From Nonomuraea sp. MG754425 (GTDB taxonomy: Bacteria; Actinomycetota; Actinomycetes; Streptosporangiales; Streptosporangiaceae), in contig NZ_SSXE01000021.1 of NCBI RefSeq assembly GCF_021699195.1, forward strand, positions 1-64,000: 64,000 nucleotides of DNA, read 5' to 3'. The position numbers were made by a program, and so were the translations under genes. Each line of letters begins with the position of its first letter. The first letter of the stretch is position 1. Positions 7,946-16,712 of the stretch are shown here, one piece after another. The notes under the pieces were generated by a model. It did not search any database. It was not told the origin of the DNA and worked only from the letters and a program-made list of their open reading frames with translations.

Positions 7946-10903
7946 GTGACTCGCGCACGAGAGGAGTCCGTTCCCCTCGTACGCGTGCCGCGCCTGGTGG
8001 GGCGCGACGCGGAGCTGGTGCGGTTGCGCCGCGCGCTGGCGAACCCGTCCGCGCTGGTGCTCGTCGAGGGCGAGGCGGGCATCGGCAAGACCCGGCTCGT
8101 GCAGGAGGCCGTCAGCGGACGCGACCGGCTGCTCGTCGCCGCCTGCCCGCCCTTCCAGGACGCCTCGACGCTCGGCCCGGTCGTGGACGCCGTCCGCCAG
8201 ACCGGCGTGTCCGCCGCCGGGCTGGGGCTGAGCGGGCTCGCCGGCGCGCTGCGCCCGCTGTTCCCCGACTGGGCCGGCGAACTGCCGGACCCGGTCGAAC
8301 CGCTGCCGGACGCGACCGCCACCCAGCACCGGCTGCTGCGCGCCCTGTCCGAGCTGCTCGACCGCCTCGGCGTCGGCCTGCTCGTCGTCGAGGACGCGCA
8401 CTGGGCCGACGAGGCGACCCTCGAACTGCTCCTGCTGCTCGCCGCCCGGCAGCCGCCCGGCGTCGGCGTGCTCGTGACCTACCGGCCGGAGGACGTGCCG
8501 GCCGGGTCGCTGCTGCGCCGGCTGTCCTCGCGGGTCCGCGGCGGCCCCGGCCACCTGCGTCTGGCCCTGGGCCGCCTCGGCGTGGCCGACACCGCCGCGC
8601 TCGTGTCGTCCATGCTGGACGCCGAGCACGTGTCGGACGCGTTCGCGCGCTTCCTGCACACCCAGACCGACGGGCTGCCGCTCGCCGTCGAGGAGTCGGT
8701 GCGGCTGCTGCGCGACCGCGCCGACCTCGTCCGCGTGCACGGCGAATGGGTGCGGCGCAGCCTCGACGAGATCGCCGTGCCCCCGACCATCCGCGACGCC
8801 GTGCTGGAGCGCATCGGCCGGCTCCCGGAAGCGGCCAGGACGATCCTGCACGCCGCCGCGGTGCTCGCCGAACCCGCCGACGAGGCGGTCCTGCGCACGG
8901 TCGCCGAGCTGCCGGAACGGCAGGCCCGCGCCGGGATCGTCGACGCGATCGCCGGCGGCCTGCTCGTGGAGGACGAGCGCGGCCGGCTGGCGTTCGCGCA
9001 CGTCCTGGCCGCTCGCGCCAGCTACGACGCGGTGCCCGGCCCGATCCGCCGGATGTTGCACGGGCGGGCCGGTCAGGCCCTGGAGGCTGCGGGCCGGCCG
9101 GCCGCGGCCCGCCTGGCCCGGCACTTCCGGCAGACCGGCGACACCGACCGGTGGCGCAGGTACGCCGAGCAGGCCGCGGACCTCGCCCTCGACGTGGGCG
9201 ACGACGCGACGGCGTCCGTGCACCTGCTCGACCTGCTCGAAGCGGACCTGCCCGCGGACGCGCTGACCCGCGTCGCCGACAAGATGCCGACGCTGGCGTC
9301 CACGGGCTACCTGCACCGCAGCGGCCTGGTGGAGGTGCTGCGCTCGGTGCTCGACCGGACCTCGCTGTCCAGGCGGCGGCGGGCCGAGATCCGCGCCCAG
9401 CTCGGCGCGGCGCTCATCCGCAGAGGCGAGCACGAGGCCGCGGTCGCCGAGTTGCAGCGCGCCGTCCCCGATCTGGACCACGACCCGGTCCGGCAGGCCC
9501 ACGCGATGACCGGCCTGGGCATGCCGTACAGCACGCACTGGCCGGCGAAGGTGCACCGGCGCTGGTTCGACCGGGCCGCGGCCCTGGTGGCGCGGACCTC
9601 CCTGCCCCGGCGGGAGGTGCTCGACCTCCAGGTCAACTGGGCGACCGGGCTGCTGACCCTCGGCGACCCCGAGGGCTGGATCGTCGCCGCGGGGCTGCCC
9701 GACACCGCCGCCACCCCGGGCGAGGCCGCCCCGCTCGCCCGCGCGGCGCTGAACCTGGGCAACTGGTCCATGCACTGGGGCCGCTACGACGAGGCGCGCG
9801 AGCACCTGGCCCGCGGCGTCCGGCTCGCCGAGCACCGCGGCTACGTGCGGCTGAACGACATGATCGCCGTGACCCGCGCGCACCTGGACTGGTTCACCGG
9901 CGAGTGGGACGGCCTCGCCGAGCGGGCCGCGCGGCTGGCCGAACTCGACGGCGAGCCGGAGATCCGGCTGGACGCGCGGACGGTCGCCGGGCTGCTCGAC
10001 GTGGCGCGGGGAGAGCATCAGCGCGCGCGGGCCCGGCTGCGGTGGGTGCTGGAGGAGTCCGGCAGGCGCGGTCTGGCGCAGGTGCCGATCGAACCGGCCG
10101 CGGCCCTGGCCCGCCTGTGCCTGGCCGAGCGGGACCCCGACGGCGCGCTGCGCCTCACCGGCGCGCCGATGCGGCTGGTCGTCGCCAAGGGGACCTGGTT
10201 GTGGGCCACCGAGCTCCTGCCGGTGCGGACTCGGGCGCTGCTCGCCGCAGGACGTCCGGCCGACGCCGCCGACCTCGTCGCACAGTACGAGCGCGGCCTG
10301 CGGGACTGCCCGGCGGCCGGCGCGCACGCGGCGCTGGCCGAATGCCGCGCCCACCTCGCCGAGGCGCACGACGGGCCCGAGGCCGCCGCGGACGCGTACG
10401 CGCTGGCCGCCGCGCGGTGGGAGGCGCTGCCCCAGCCCTACGCGGCGCTGCTCGCCCGCGAGCGGCAGGCGTCCTGCCTGGTGGCCGCCGGGCGGCGCGC
10501 GGACGGGCTGGACCTGCTGACCGGCGTGCTGCGCGGGCTGTCCAGGCTCGGCGCCACCGGCGACGCCGACCGGGTCGCCGAACGGCTGCACGAGCACGGC
10601 GTGCGGCGCGCCTGGCGGGGCGGGCGGCGCGGCTACGGCAGCGAGTTGTCGCCGCGGGAGCGCGAGGTGGTCCGGCTGCTGATCACCGGCCTGGGCAACA
10701 AGGCGATCGCGGAGGCGCTGTCGCGCTCGCCGAAGACCGTCGCCGCGCAGGTCAACTCCGCGATGCGCAAGCTCGGCGTGTCCTCGCGCACGGCGCTGGC
10801 GGTGGCCGCCGTCCAGGCCGGGCTCGGGCCCGAGGAGCCTGCCGACGGGCCCGGCGACGGGTCGCCGGACGAACGCGCGGCCGGGCCCGCCGGCGAACTT
10901 TAG
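7946..10903 (+). CDS. large LuxR-family ATP-binding (LAL) transcriptional regulator
   Basis: 985 residues. The N-terminal AAA/STAND-type ATPase starts with Walker A GEAGIGKTRLV (near residues 42-52) and a Walker B-like VVEDAHWADEA. The middle 500 residues are Ala/Leu-rich helical repeats of TPR type. The C-terminal LuxR helix-turn-helix (about 901-965) reads LSPREREVVRLLITGLGNKA. The GTG start follows GGAGGGTGAGG. LAL regulators usually activate secondary-metabolism or sugar genes in actinomycetes. It sits between the TetR operon and the secreted protease; its target is not evident from the sequence. Confidence 0.92.
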   Translation: MTRAREESVPLVRVPRLVGRDAELVRLRRALANPSALVLVEGEAGIGKTRLVQEAVSGRDRLLVAACPPFQDASTLGPVVDAVRQTGVSAAGLGLSGLAGALRPLFPDWAGELPDPVEPLPDATATQHRLLRALSELLDRLGVGLLVVEDAHWADEATLELLLLLAARQPPGVGVLVTYRPEDVPAGSLLRRLSSRVRGGPGHLRLALGRLGVADTAALVSSMLDAEHVSDAFARFLHTQTDGLPLAVEESVRLLRDRADLVRVHGEWVRRSLDEIAVPPTIRDAVLERIGRLPEAARTILHAAAVLAEPADEAVLRTVAELPERQARAGIVDAIAGGLLVEDERGRLAFAHVLAARASYDAVPGPIRRMLHGRAGQALEAAGRPAAARLARHFRQTGDTDRWRRYAEQAADLALDVGDDATASVHLLDLLEADLPADALTRVADKMPTLASTGYLHRSGLVEVLRSVLDRTSLSRRRRAEIRAQLGAALIRRGEHEAAVAELQRAVPDLDHDPVRQAHAMTGLGMPYSTHWPAKVHRRWFDRAAALVARTSLPRREVLDLQVNWATGLLTLGDPEGWIVAAGLPDTAATPGEAAPLARAALNLGNWSMHWGRYDEAREHLARGVRLAEHRGYVRLNDMIAVTRAHLDWFTGEWDGLAERAARLAELDGEPEIRLDARTVAGLLDVARGEHQRARARLRWVLEESGRRGLAQVPIEPAAALARLCLAERDPDGALRLTGAPMRLVVAKGTWLWATELLPVRTRALLAAGRPADAADLVAQYERGLRDCPAAGAHAALAECRAHLAEAHDGPEAAADAYALAAARWEALPQPYAALLARERQASCLVAAGRRADGLDLLTGVLRGLSRLGATGDADRVAERLHEHGVRRAWRGGRRGYGSELSPREREVVRLLITGLGNKAIAEALSRSPKTVAAQVNSAMRKLGVSSRTALAVAAVQAGLGPEEPADGPGDGSPDERAAGPAGEL

Positions 10904-10952
10904 GTCATCCGCCCAATAGCAAGCGACCGGACGCCGCTCCGATACTCGCTGC

Positions 10953-11141
10953 GTGCCTACGACTCCGCAGCCATCCGACGACCGGCCCGCCGACGGCGCG
11001 GACGCCGAACCAGCCCGGCAACCGGCGCAGGAGCCGACTTCCGAGCCGGCCCGCGACGACGGCGATGCCGCCTCGGACAGCCCGGAGAACCCGAAGGGCT
11101 CGGACGGCTCGGAGAAGTGGCATGGCTATGAACCGCTCTGA
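10953..11141 (+). CDS. small acidic proline-rich protein, unrecognised
   Basis: 62 codons from GTG. The product is rich in Pro, Ala, Asp and Glu and predicted disordered, ending in a distinct SEKWHGYEPL tail with the only aromatic residues. Third codon positions are almost all G/C, as in real genes here. No ribosome site is visible, but GATACT lies 6 bases before the GTG, so a leaderless transcript is possible. Its last 20 bases overlap the longest start of the protease gene. It could be a small precursor or regulatory peptide, or an upstream ORF controlling the protease. Confidence 0.5.
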   Translation: MPTTPQPSDDRPADGADAEPARQPAQEPTSEPARDDGDAASDSPENPKGSDGSEKWHGYEPL

Positions 11142-14100
11142 TCGGAGAATCATGCGTCTGCGCAGACTCGTCTCCCTGGCAGCCGCCGCCGGCCTGGCCG
11201 CCGGCGTGCTCACCGCGACACCGGCACGTGCCGCGCCCGAACCCCCCGCCCCGCAGAGCACCGCCACACAGACCACGGACTTACCGGCCGCGAACACCCA
11301 GGCCCCGAACGCCCAGGCCCCGAACACGCAGGCCACGAACACCCAGGCCGCGGAGACGCAGGCCACCGAGACGCCGGCCGCCCAGCCGCTGTCCGGCATC
11401 CCCGAGCCGGACTACACGCCGGGCGGCTGCAACCGCTCGGACCTGCCGGCCGAGCACGCCCGCTGCCTCCTGGAGATCTACACCCCCAAGGGGGCGCGGA
11501 TCGCGATGAAGGCCGACCAGCCCCGGCCCACCGCGCTCACGCCCGAGGACATCCGGTCGGCGTACAAGCTGCCCGACGGCGGGGAGGGGCAGACCGTCGC
11601 CGTCGTCGTCGCGCACGGCAACTCCGCCGCCGAGAGCGACCTGGCCGTCTACCGCTCCCAGTACGGCCTGCCCGAGTGCACCACCGCCAACGGCTGCTTC
11701 CGCAAGGTCGACCAGAAGGGCGGCACCGACTACCCGCCCGACGACGCGGGCTGGGCGGCGGAGAGCGCCCTCGACCTGGACGCCGTCTCCGCGGTCTGCC
11801 CACGCTGCAAGCTGCTGCTGGTGCAGGCGGACTCCGCGTCCGTCCCGGACCTCACCGCGGCGGTGGACACCGCCGTGGCCCTGGGCGCCAAGTTCGTCTC
11901 CAACTCCTACGGCATCCCGGGCGAGGCCGACGGCCAGCAGGCCTACGACAAGCACTACGACCACCCCGGCGTGGTGGTGACCGCGGCCACCGGCGACATC
12001 GGCAACATCTCAAGCTGGCCTGCCAGCAACCCCAACGTCGTCGCCGTCGGCGGGACGCGGCTGACCCGCGACGCGTCGGCCGCCCGCGGCTGGAGCGAGC
12101 GCCCGTGGACCGGCGGCGGATCGGGCTGCTCGCCGTACGAGCCGCGCCCGGCCTTCCAGGAGGGCATCGACACCAACTGCCCGAACGGGCGCGCGACCGC
12201 CGACATCTCGGCCGACGCCGACCCGGCCAGCGGCCTGTCGGTCTACCACTCCTTCTCCTCCGACGGCTACAGCGGCTGGCTGCAGTACGGCGGCACGAGC
12301 CTGTCCGCCCCGCTGGTCGCCGCGATGTACGCGCTGGCCGGCACCCCGACGCCGGGCACCTACCCGGTGACCTACCCCTACGCCGCCGCCGGGCTGCCCG
12401 ACCTGTTCGACATCACCGAGGGCAGCAACGGCGTCTGCGGCAACGTGCTGTGCGAGGCCGGCCCCGGCTGGGACGGGCCCACCGGCCTCGGCACCCCGAA
12501 CGGCCTCGGCGCGCTGACGTTCGGCCCCGCGGGCACCCTGGCGGGCACCCTCACCGACCAGGCCACCGGTGTTCCGATCGGCTCCGCCGACGTCTCGGCC
12601 CGCAACGTGGGCAACGGCAAGACCTACCGCTCCGGCACCGACGGCAAGGGCGGCTACACGCTGCTGGTTCCGGCCGGCACGTACGACCTGACCGCGACGG
12701 GCTTCGGCTACGCCAAGACGACCAGCACGGGCGTGGCGGTGCCGGTCGACCAGAAGGTGAGCGCCGACTTCCCGATGCGCGCGGTGCCCAGCCGGACCGT
12801 GTCCGGGACGATCACCGGCGACGGCGACCGCGCCTGGCCGCTGGCCGCGTCGATCGCCATCGACGGCTACCCGCACGGCAGGGTCAGGACCGACCCGTAC
12901 ACCGGCCGCTACTCGGTCGAGCTGCCCAAGGACGCCGACTACACCTTCCGCGTCTCCGCCGACTACCCCGGCTACACCACCAAGGTCCAGCGGGTCAGCG
13001 TCCCGGACACGGGGCCGGACACCGGCACGGACGCCTCCCTCTCGGTCGACCGGGGCGCCTGCCTGGCCCCCGGCTACGACTTCCCGAGCCGCGTCGACTT
13101 CGAGGGCTGGAGCGGCACCACGCCCCAGGACGGCTGGACGGTCTCCGGGTCCACGCCCGGCTGGGACTTCACCGGCAAGCCCCAGAACCTCATGGGCAGC
13201 GAGGGCAACTTCGCCGCCGCCTCCCCGTTCATCAACGGCGGCACGGCCCAGGACACCTACCTCACCTCACCGGCGATCGACCTGTCCGGCGAGAGCGCGC
13301 CGACGGTCCGGTTCAACCACCTCTTCATCGTCCCGGACGCCGAGAGCGTGGGCGAGGTCCAGCTCAGCCTGGACGGCGGCGCCACCTGGAGCACCGTCGG
13401 CGGGGCCGTCAACGGCACCAACGGGTCGACCTCCGTCGCGATCCCCCAGGCGGCGGGACGCTCCGACGCCCGGGTGCGCTTCCACTTCGCCAGTCACGGC
13501 TCCTCCGTCTGGCAGCTCGACGACATCACCGTCGGCAGTTGCGTCCCGCAGCCCGGCGGGCTCGTCAGCGGCGTCGTCACCGACGCCAACACCGGCGAGC
13601 CGGTGCCGGGCGCGAGCGTCGGCGGCTCCACGCCCAGCACGGCCGACGGCTGGTACTGGGCCTTCGCCGGGAAGGCGGGCAAGACGAAGCTGACCGCGTC
13701 GGCGGGCCGCTACGCGTCCTCGACCGGCACGGTGACCGTCGCCGCCGACAAGGTGACCCGCCGCGACTGGACGCTGCGGGCCGGCCGGCTCTCGGCCGAC
13801 ACGACGGGCGTCTCGTTCGACGCCACCCTGGGCCGCTCGGCCGGCACCCGCAAGGTCCGGCTCACCAACACCGGCGGCGCGCCGCTGAAGGTGACGATCG
13901 GCGAGCACAGCGCGCCGGCCGGGTCCGGCGGCGGAGCGAGCGACGCCGGCTGGACCGACATCGCCGACTATCCGCTCCCGATCGCGAACAACGCGGCGGG
14001 CAGCCACGCCGGCAAGCTCTATTCGGCCGGCGGCTGGACGACGGGCGGCCGGCGGGTCTCGGCCGGCTACGTCTACGACCCGGCGACCGGCGCCTGGAGC

Positions 14101-15039
14101 CCGATCGCCGACCTGCCCCAGGCCCTGCTCGGCTCCGCCGGGGCCTTCCTCGACGGCGTGTTCTACGTCTTCGGCGGCGAGGACGTAGAACACCGGCCGG
14201 TTGCCACGGCGTACGCCTACCACCCGGACAAGAACGCCTGGACCCGGCTCGCCGACCTGCCGACGACGCTCAGCAAGGCGACCGCCGCCGTGCTCGGCAA
14301 GCACCTGTACGTCGTGGGCGGCTGCGTGGTGGACTGCGGCACGGAGACGTCGGCGGCGGTCTACCGCTACGACCCGCGGCGCGACACCTGGACCCGCGTC
14401 GCCGACTACCCGTCGCGGGCGAACAACCCGGCCTGCGCCGGCCTCGGCGACCAGATCATCTGCGCCGGCGGGCGGGACAGGTTCGTCAACACCGGGAGCG
14501 GGCCCAGCTTCCGCGAGCTGACCTCGACCTACGCCTACAACCCGCGGCGCAACGCCTGGACGGCGCTGGCGGACATGCCCTACCAGAACTACGGGATGGC
14601 CTTCAGCGGGGCCAACGGCAGGCTGCAGGTCGCCGGCGGCATCAGCAACCTGGCCCCCACCGGCCGGGCAGCGGAGTTCGACCCGGTCACCGGCACGTGG
14701 CGGGACCTCCCGGACATGCGGCAGGCCGTGGACGTCCCCGGCAGCGGCTGCGGCCTGTACAAGATCGGCGGAACCCCCTCGTGGAACCCGGCGGCCGTCG
14801 CCGAGGTGCTGCCCGGCTACGACTCGTGCGGCGGGGACGACGTCGCCTGGCTGAAGGAGAACCACACCGAACTCGAACTCGCGCCGGGCCGCTCGGCGAC
14901 GCTGACGGTCAAGGCCGACGCCCACGTCAGCGCGGCCGGCCGGTACACCGCCAACCTGTCGCTCGACACCGACTCGCCGTACCGGCACGACCCGATCGAC
15001 GTGGTCATGCGGGTGAAGGCGTCCGGGAAGGGCCACTGA
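11122..15039 (+). CDS. secreted S53 (sedolisin-like) serine protease with CnaB-like and Kelch domains
   Basis: Up to 1305 residues. A Sec signal peptide ends TPARA (near residue 39 from this start), followed by a low-complexity linker of repeated TQA/NTQAPN units. The S53 catalytic domain covers about 145-430: Glu214 and Asp218 in the ExxxD motif, Asp292 in ATGDIG, and Ser393 in GGTSLSAP. Then come carboxypeptidase-regulatory-like beta-sandwiches, a jelly-roll segment (about 660-800), and Kelch-type repeats (about 960-1220) with a last beta domain. ATG 11122 has GGAG 7 bases upstream. ATG 11152, with GGAG 4 bases upstream, would give a tidier signal peptide (MRLRRLVSLAAAAG) and avoid the overlap with the preceding ORF. 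Extracellular proteolysis is the likely role. Confidence 0.88.
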   Translation: MAMNRSDRRIMRLRRLVSLAAAAGLAAGVLTATPARAAPEPPAPQSTATQTTDLPAANTQAPNAQAPNTQATNTQAAETQATETPAAQPLSGIPEPDYTPGGCNRSDLPAEHARCLLEIYTPKGARIAMKADQPRPTALTPEDIRSAYKLPDGGEGQTVAVVVAHGNSAAESDLAVYRSQYGLPECTTANGCFRKVDQKGGTDYPPDDAGWAAESALDLDAVSAVCPRCKLLLVQADSASVPDLTAAVDTAVALGAKFVSNSYGIPGEADGQQAYDKHYDHPGVVVTAATGDIGNISSWPASNPNVVAVGGTRLTRDASAARGWSERPWTGGGSGCSPYEPRPAFQEGIDTNCPNGRATADISADADPASGLSVYHSFSSDGYSGWLQYGGTSLSAPLVAAMYALAGTPTPGTYPVTYPYAAAGLPDLFDITEGSNGVCGNVLCEAGPGWDGPTGLGTPNGLGALTFGPAGTLAGTLTDQATGVPIGSADVSARNVGNGKTYRSGTDGKGGYTLLVPAGTYDLTATGFGYAKTTSTGVAVPVDQKVSADFPMRAVPSRTVSGTITGDGDRAWPLAASIAIDGYPHGRVRTDPYTGRYSVELPKDADYTFRVSADYPGYTTKVQRVSVPDTGPDTGTDASLSVDRGACLAPGYDFPSRVDFEGWSGTTPQDGWTVSGSTPGWDFTGKPQNLMGSEGNFAAASPFINGGTAQDTYLTSPAIDLSGESAPTVRFNHLFIVPDAESVGEVQLSLDGGATWSTVGGAVNGTNGSTSVAIPQAAGRSDARVRFHFASHGSSVWQLDDITVGSCVPQPGGLVSGVVTDANTGEPVPGASVGGSTPSTADGWYWAFAGKAGKTKLTASAGRYASSTGTVTVAADKVTRRDWTLRAGRLSADTTGVSFDATLGRSAGTRKVRLTNTGGAPLKVTIGEHSAPAGSGGGASDAGWTDIADYPLPIANNAAGSHAGKLYSAGGWTTGGRRVSAGYVYDPATGAWSPIADLPQALLGSAGAFLDGVFYVFGGEDVEHRPVATAYAYHPDKNAWTRLADLPTTLSKATAAVLGKHLYVVGGCVVDCGTETSAAVYRYDPRRDTWTRVADYPSRANNPACAGLGDQIICAGGRDRFVNTGSGPSFRELTSTYAYNPRRNAWTALADMPYQNYGMAFSGANGRLQVAGGISNLAPTGRAAEFDPVTGTWRDLPDMRQAVDVPGSGCGLYKIGGTPSWNPAAVAEVLPGYDSCGGDDVAWLKENHTELELAPGRSATLTVKADAHVSAAGRYTANLSLDTDSPYRHDPIDVVMRVKASGKGH

Positions 15040-15061
15040 CCGGTTCCCTCCTGGCGTGATC

Positions 15062-15094
15062 GCCGCCCTCGCCCCCGCCGGGGGCGAGGGCGGC
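15062..15094 (+). terminator. strong hairpin terminator after the protease gene
   Basis: A perfect 15-base GC-only stem (15062-15076 with 15080-15094) and a 3-base loop start 23 bases after the stop codon. It is followed by a short T-containing run. Confidence 0.8.
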
Positions 15095-15149
15095 CTCGTG
15101 CGTTTGCGCCGCTCAACGGGCCTCGCGCGCCCCCCACACAATCGTGTCG

Positions 15150-15177
15150 TTACGGTAAGTAGTGAGTAAATTACATT
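15150..15177 (+). promoter_or_regulatory. candidate promoter of the FAD-oxidase/ligase/P450 cluster
   Basis: TTACGG (15150-15155) and TACATT (15172-15177) are 16 bases apart, inside the most AT-rich 40 bases around. An imperfect palindrome ACACAATCGTGT lies just upstream (about 15136-15147). This fits a promoter/operator for the gene set starting at 15255. Confidence 0.35.
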
Positions 15178-15254
15178 CCGTGCACGATGGGATTCGCCGC
15201 CGGACGAGAGGTCGCCGAGACCCCTGCGCCGGGCGGCGGACAAGGGGGGTGGAC

Positions 15255-16712
15255 GTGCGCTCATCGAAGGCCGGGGCCGAGCTCCCGGTGCGAGCCCGTG
15301 ACGACGACGCCGCCGCGTGGCTCCGCGACTGGGTGCGCGGGCTGGGACCGGGCGGCACACACGAAGCGCGGCGGGCCGACGTCGGGATGTTCCCGTCGCG
15401 TCAGGTGCTGGGCGTCCTGCGCCCGTCGAGCGTGGCGCAGGTGCGGCAGATCGTGGCCTCGGCGGTCCCCGGGGTGGCGCTCTACCCCGTCAGCACGGGC
15501 TACAACTGGGGGCTGGGCTCGCGCCAGCCGGTGACCGACCGGGCCGTCCTGCTCGACCTGGGCCGGCTGGACACGATCCGGCTGCTCGACACCACGATCG
15601 GGGTGGCCGTGGTGGAGCCGGGGGTCACCCAGGGGCTACTGGCCGGCAGGCTGGCGGGCACGTCCTTCATGGCCAACGTCACCGCCTCCTCCCCGCACAC
15701 CAGCGTGGTCGGCAACGCCGTCGAGCGCGGCGTGGGCCTGCGCCGCCAGCGCTGGGAGGACGTGGCCGGGCTGGAGGTCGTGCTCGCCGACGGCACCCTG
15801 CTGCGGCTGGGAAGCTGGCCGGACGAGCGGGGCCGGGTGACGCCGTACCGGCACGAGCTGGGCCCCGGCCTGATGCCGCTGTTCGCGCAGTCGAACTTCG
15901 GGGTGGTGACCGCCGCGGTGATCCGGCTGCTCCCCCGCCCGCGGGCCGCCCGCCTGCTGCGGCTCACCTTCGACGCCTCCCGCCTGCCCGCCGCCGTGGA
16001 CGAACTGCGCGGCTACCTCGGCCAGCGGCTGGTCAGCGGGGTGCTGAAGATCTACCAGCCCGTCGAGAGCGAGGAGTGCTGGGCCTACTGCTGCGTGGAC
16101 GGCGACCCGGAGCTGGCCCGCTTCGCCTCGGCCCTGCTGATGCGCCACGCCCGCCGCAGCGGGCTGTTCGACGACGTCGGCGAGGACGTGCCGGACGACG
16201 AACTGGCCACGCAGTTGCACCACTGCTTGACCGGCGATCCGAGCCTGAACGAGGCCCTGCTGGAGACCTGGTTCGGCGCCGGCGCGGCGGGCGTGGACGG
16301 CAACCCGGACACCGGCTTCCTGTTCTTCCTGCCGTTGCTGCCCTTCGACGGCGCGGCCGTGGCGCGGGCCAGGACGCTGGTGCGCGAGATCGCCGCCGAG
16401 ACCGGCACCACCTGGTCGCCGACGGTGAACGCGATCTCGTCGGACGTCATCGACCTCGTCGTCTCGTGCCGGTTCCCCAAGGCGTCGGCCGCCGCCGCGC
16501 ACCGGGCGCTGGACCTGCTGCACGAGCGGTTCGCCGCGGCCGGCTGGCGGCCCTACCGGCTGGACATCGAGCACATGGACGCGGGCGGCCCGCCGGAACT
16601 GCTGCGCCGGTTGAAGGAGGTGTTCGACCCGCTGTCGGTGCTCGCCCCCGGCCGGTACGAAGCCGTCCCGCCGGATCCGGGCGCGGAGCGGGCCGCCGGG
16701 GGGCCGTCATGA
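15255..16712 (+). CDS. FAD-linked oxidase, vanillyl-alcohol-oxidase/PCMH superfamily (copy 1)
   Basis: About 485 residues. The PCMH-type FAD-binding domain (about residues 45-225) has the pyrophosphate-loop motif YPVSTGYNWGLGS in place of the SGGHS loop of BBE-type enzymes, as in 4-cresol dehydrogenase and vanillyl alcohol oxidase relatives. EPGVTQG and the C-terminal VFDPLSVLAPGRY also fit that family. It would oxidise a phenolic or alcohol/amine substrate. GTG 15255 follows AAGGGGGG; a GTG two codons upstream is possible. Its stop overlaps the ligase ATG. It is paralogous to the enzyme at 18343, so the pathway seems to use two related oxidations or a heteromeric pair. Confidence 0.85.
   Translation: MRSSKAGAELPVRARDDDAAAWLRDWVRGLGPGGTHEARRADVGMFPSRQVLGVLRPSSVAQVRQIVASAVPGVALYPVSTGYNWGLGSRQPVTDRAVLLDLGRLDTIRLLDTTIGVAVVEPGVTQGLLAGRLAGTSFMANVTASSPHTSVVGNAVERGVGLRRQRWEDVAGLEVVLADGTLLRLGSWPDERGRVTPYRHELGPGLMPLFAQSNFGVVTAAVIRLLPRPRAARLLRLTFDASRLPAAVDELRGYLGQRLVSGVLKIYQPVESEECWAYCCVDGDPELARFASALLMRHARRSGLFDDVGEDVPDDELATQLHHCLTGDPSLNEALLETWFGAGAAGVDGNPDTGFLFFLPLLPFDGAAVARARTLVREIAAETGTTWSPTVNAISSDVIDLVVSCRFPKASAAAAHRALDLLHERFAAAGWRPYRLDIEHMDAGGPPELLRRLKEVFDPLSVLAPGRYEAVPPDPGAERAAGGPS

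Noticed and set aside
7789-15039. Very long open frame of over 2400 codons on the plus strand
   Set aside because: It joins an out-of-frame reading of the LuxR-type gene (Arg/Ala/Pro-rich shadow) to the true protease frame; only the part from 11122 has gene-like codon use and a ribosome site.
13267-15360. Long antisense frame under the protease gene
   Set aside because: Arg/Gly/Val-rich composition typical of antisense GC-rich shadow, no domain and no ribosome site.
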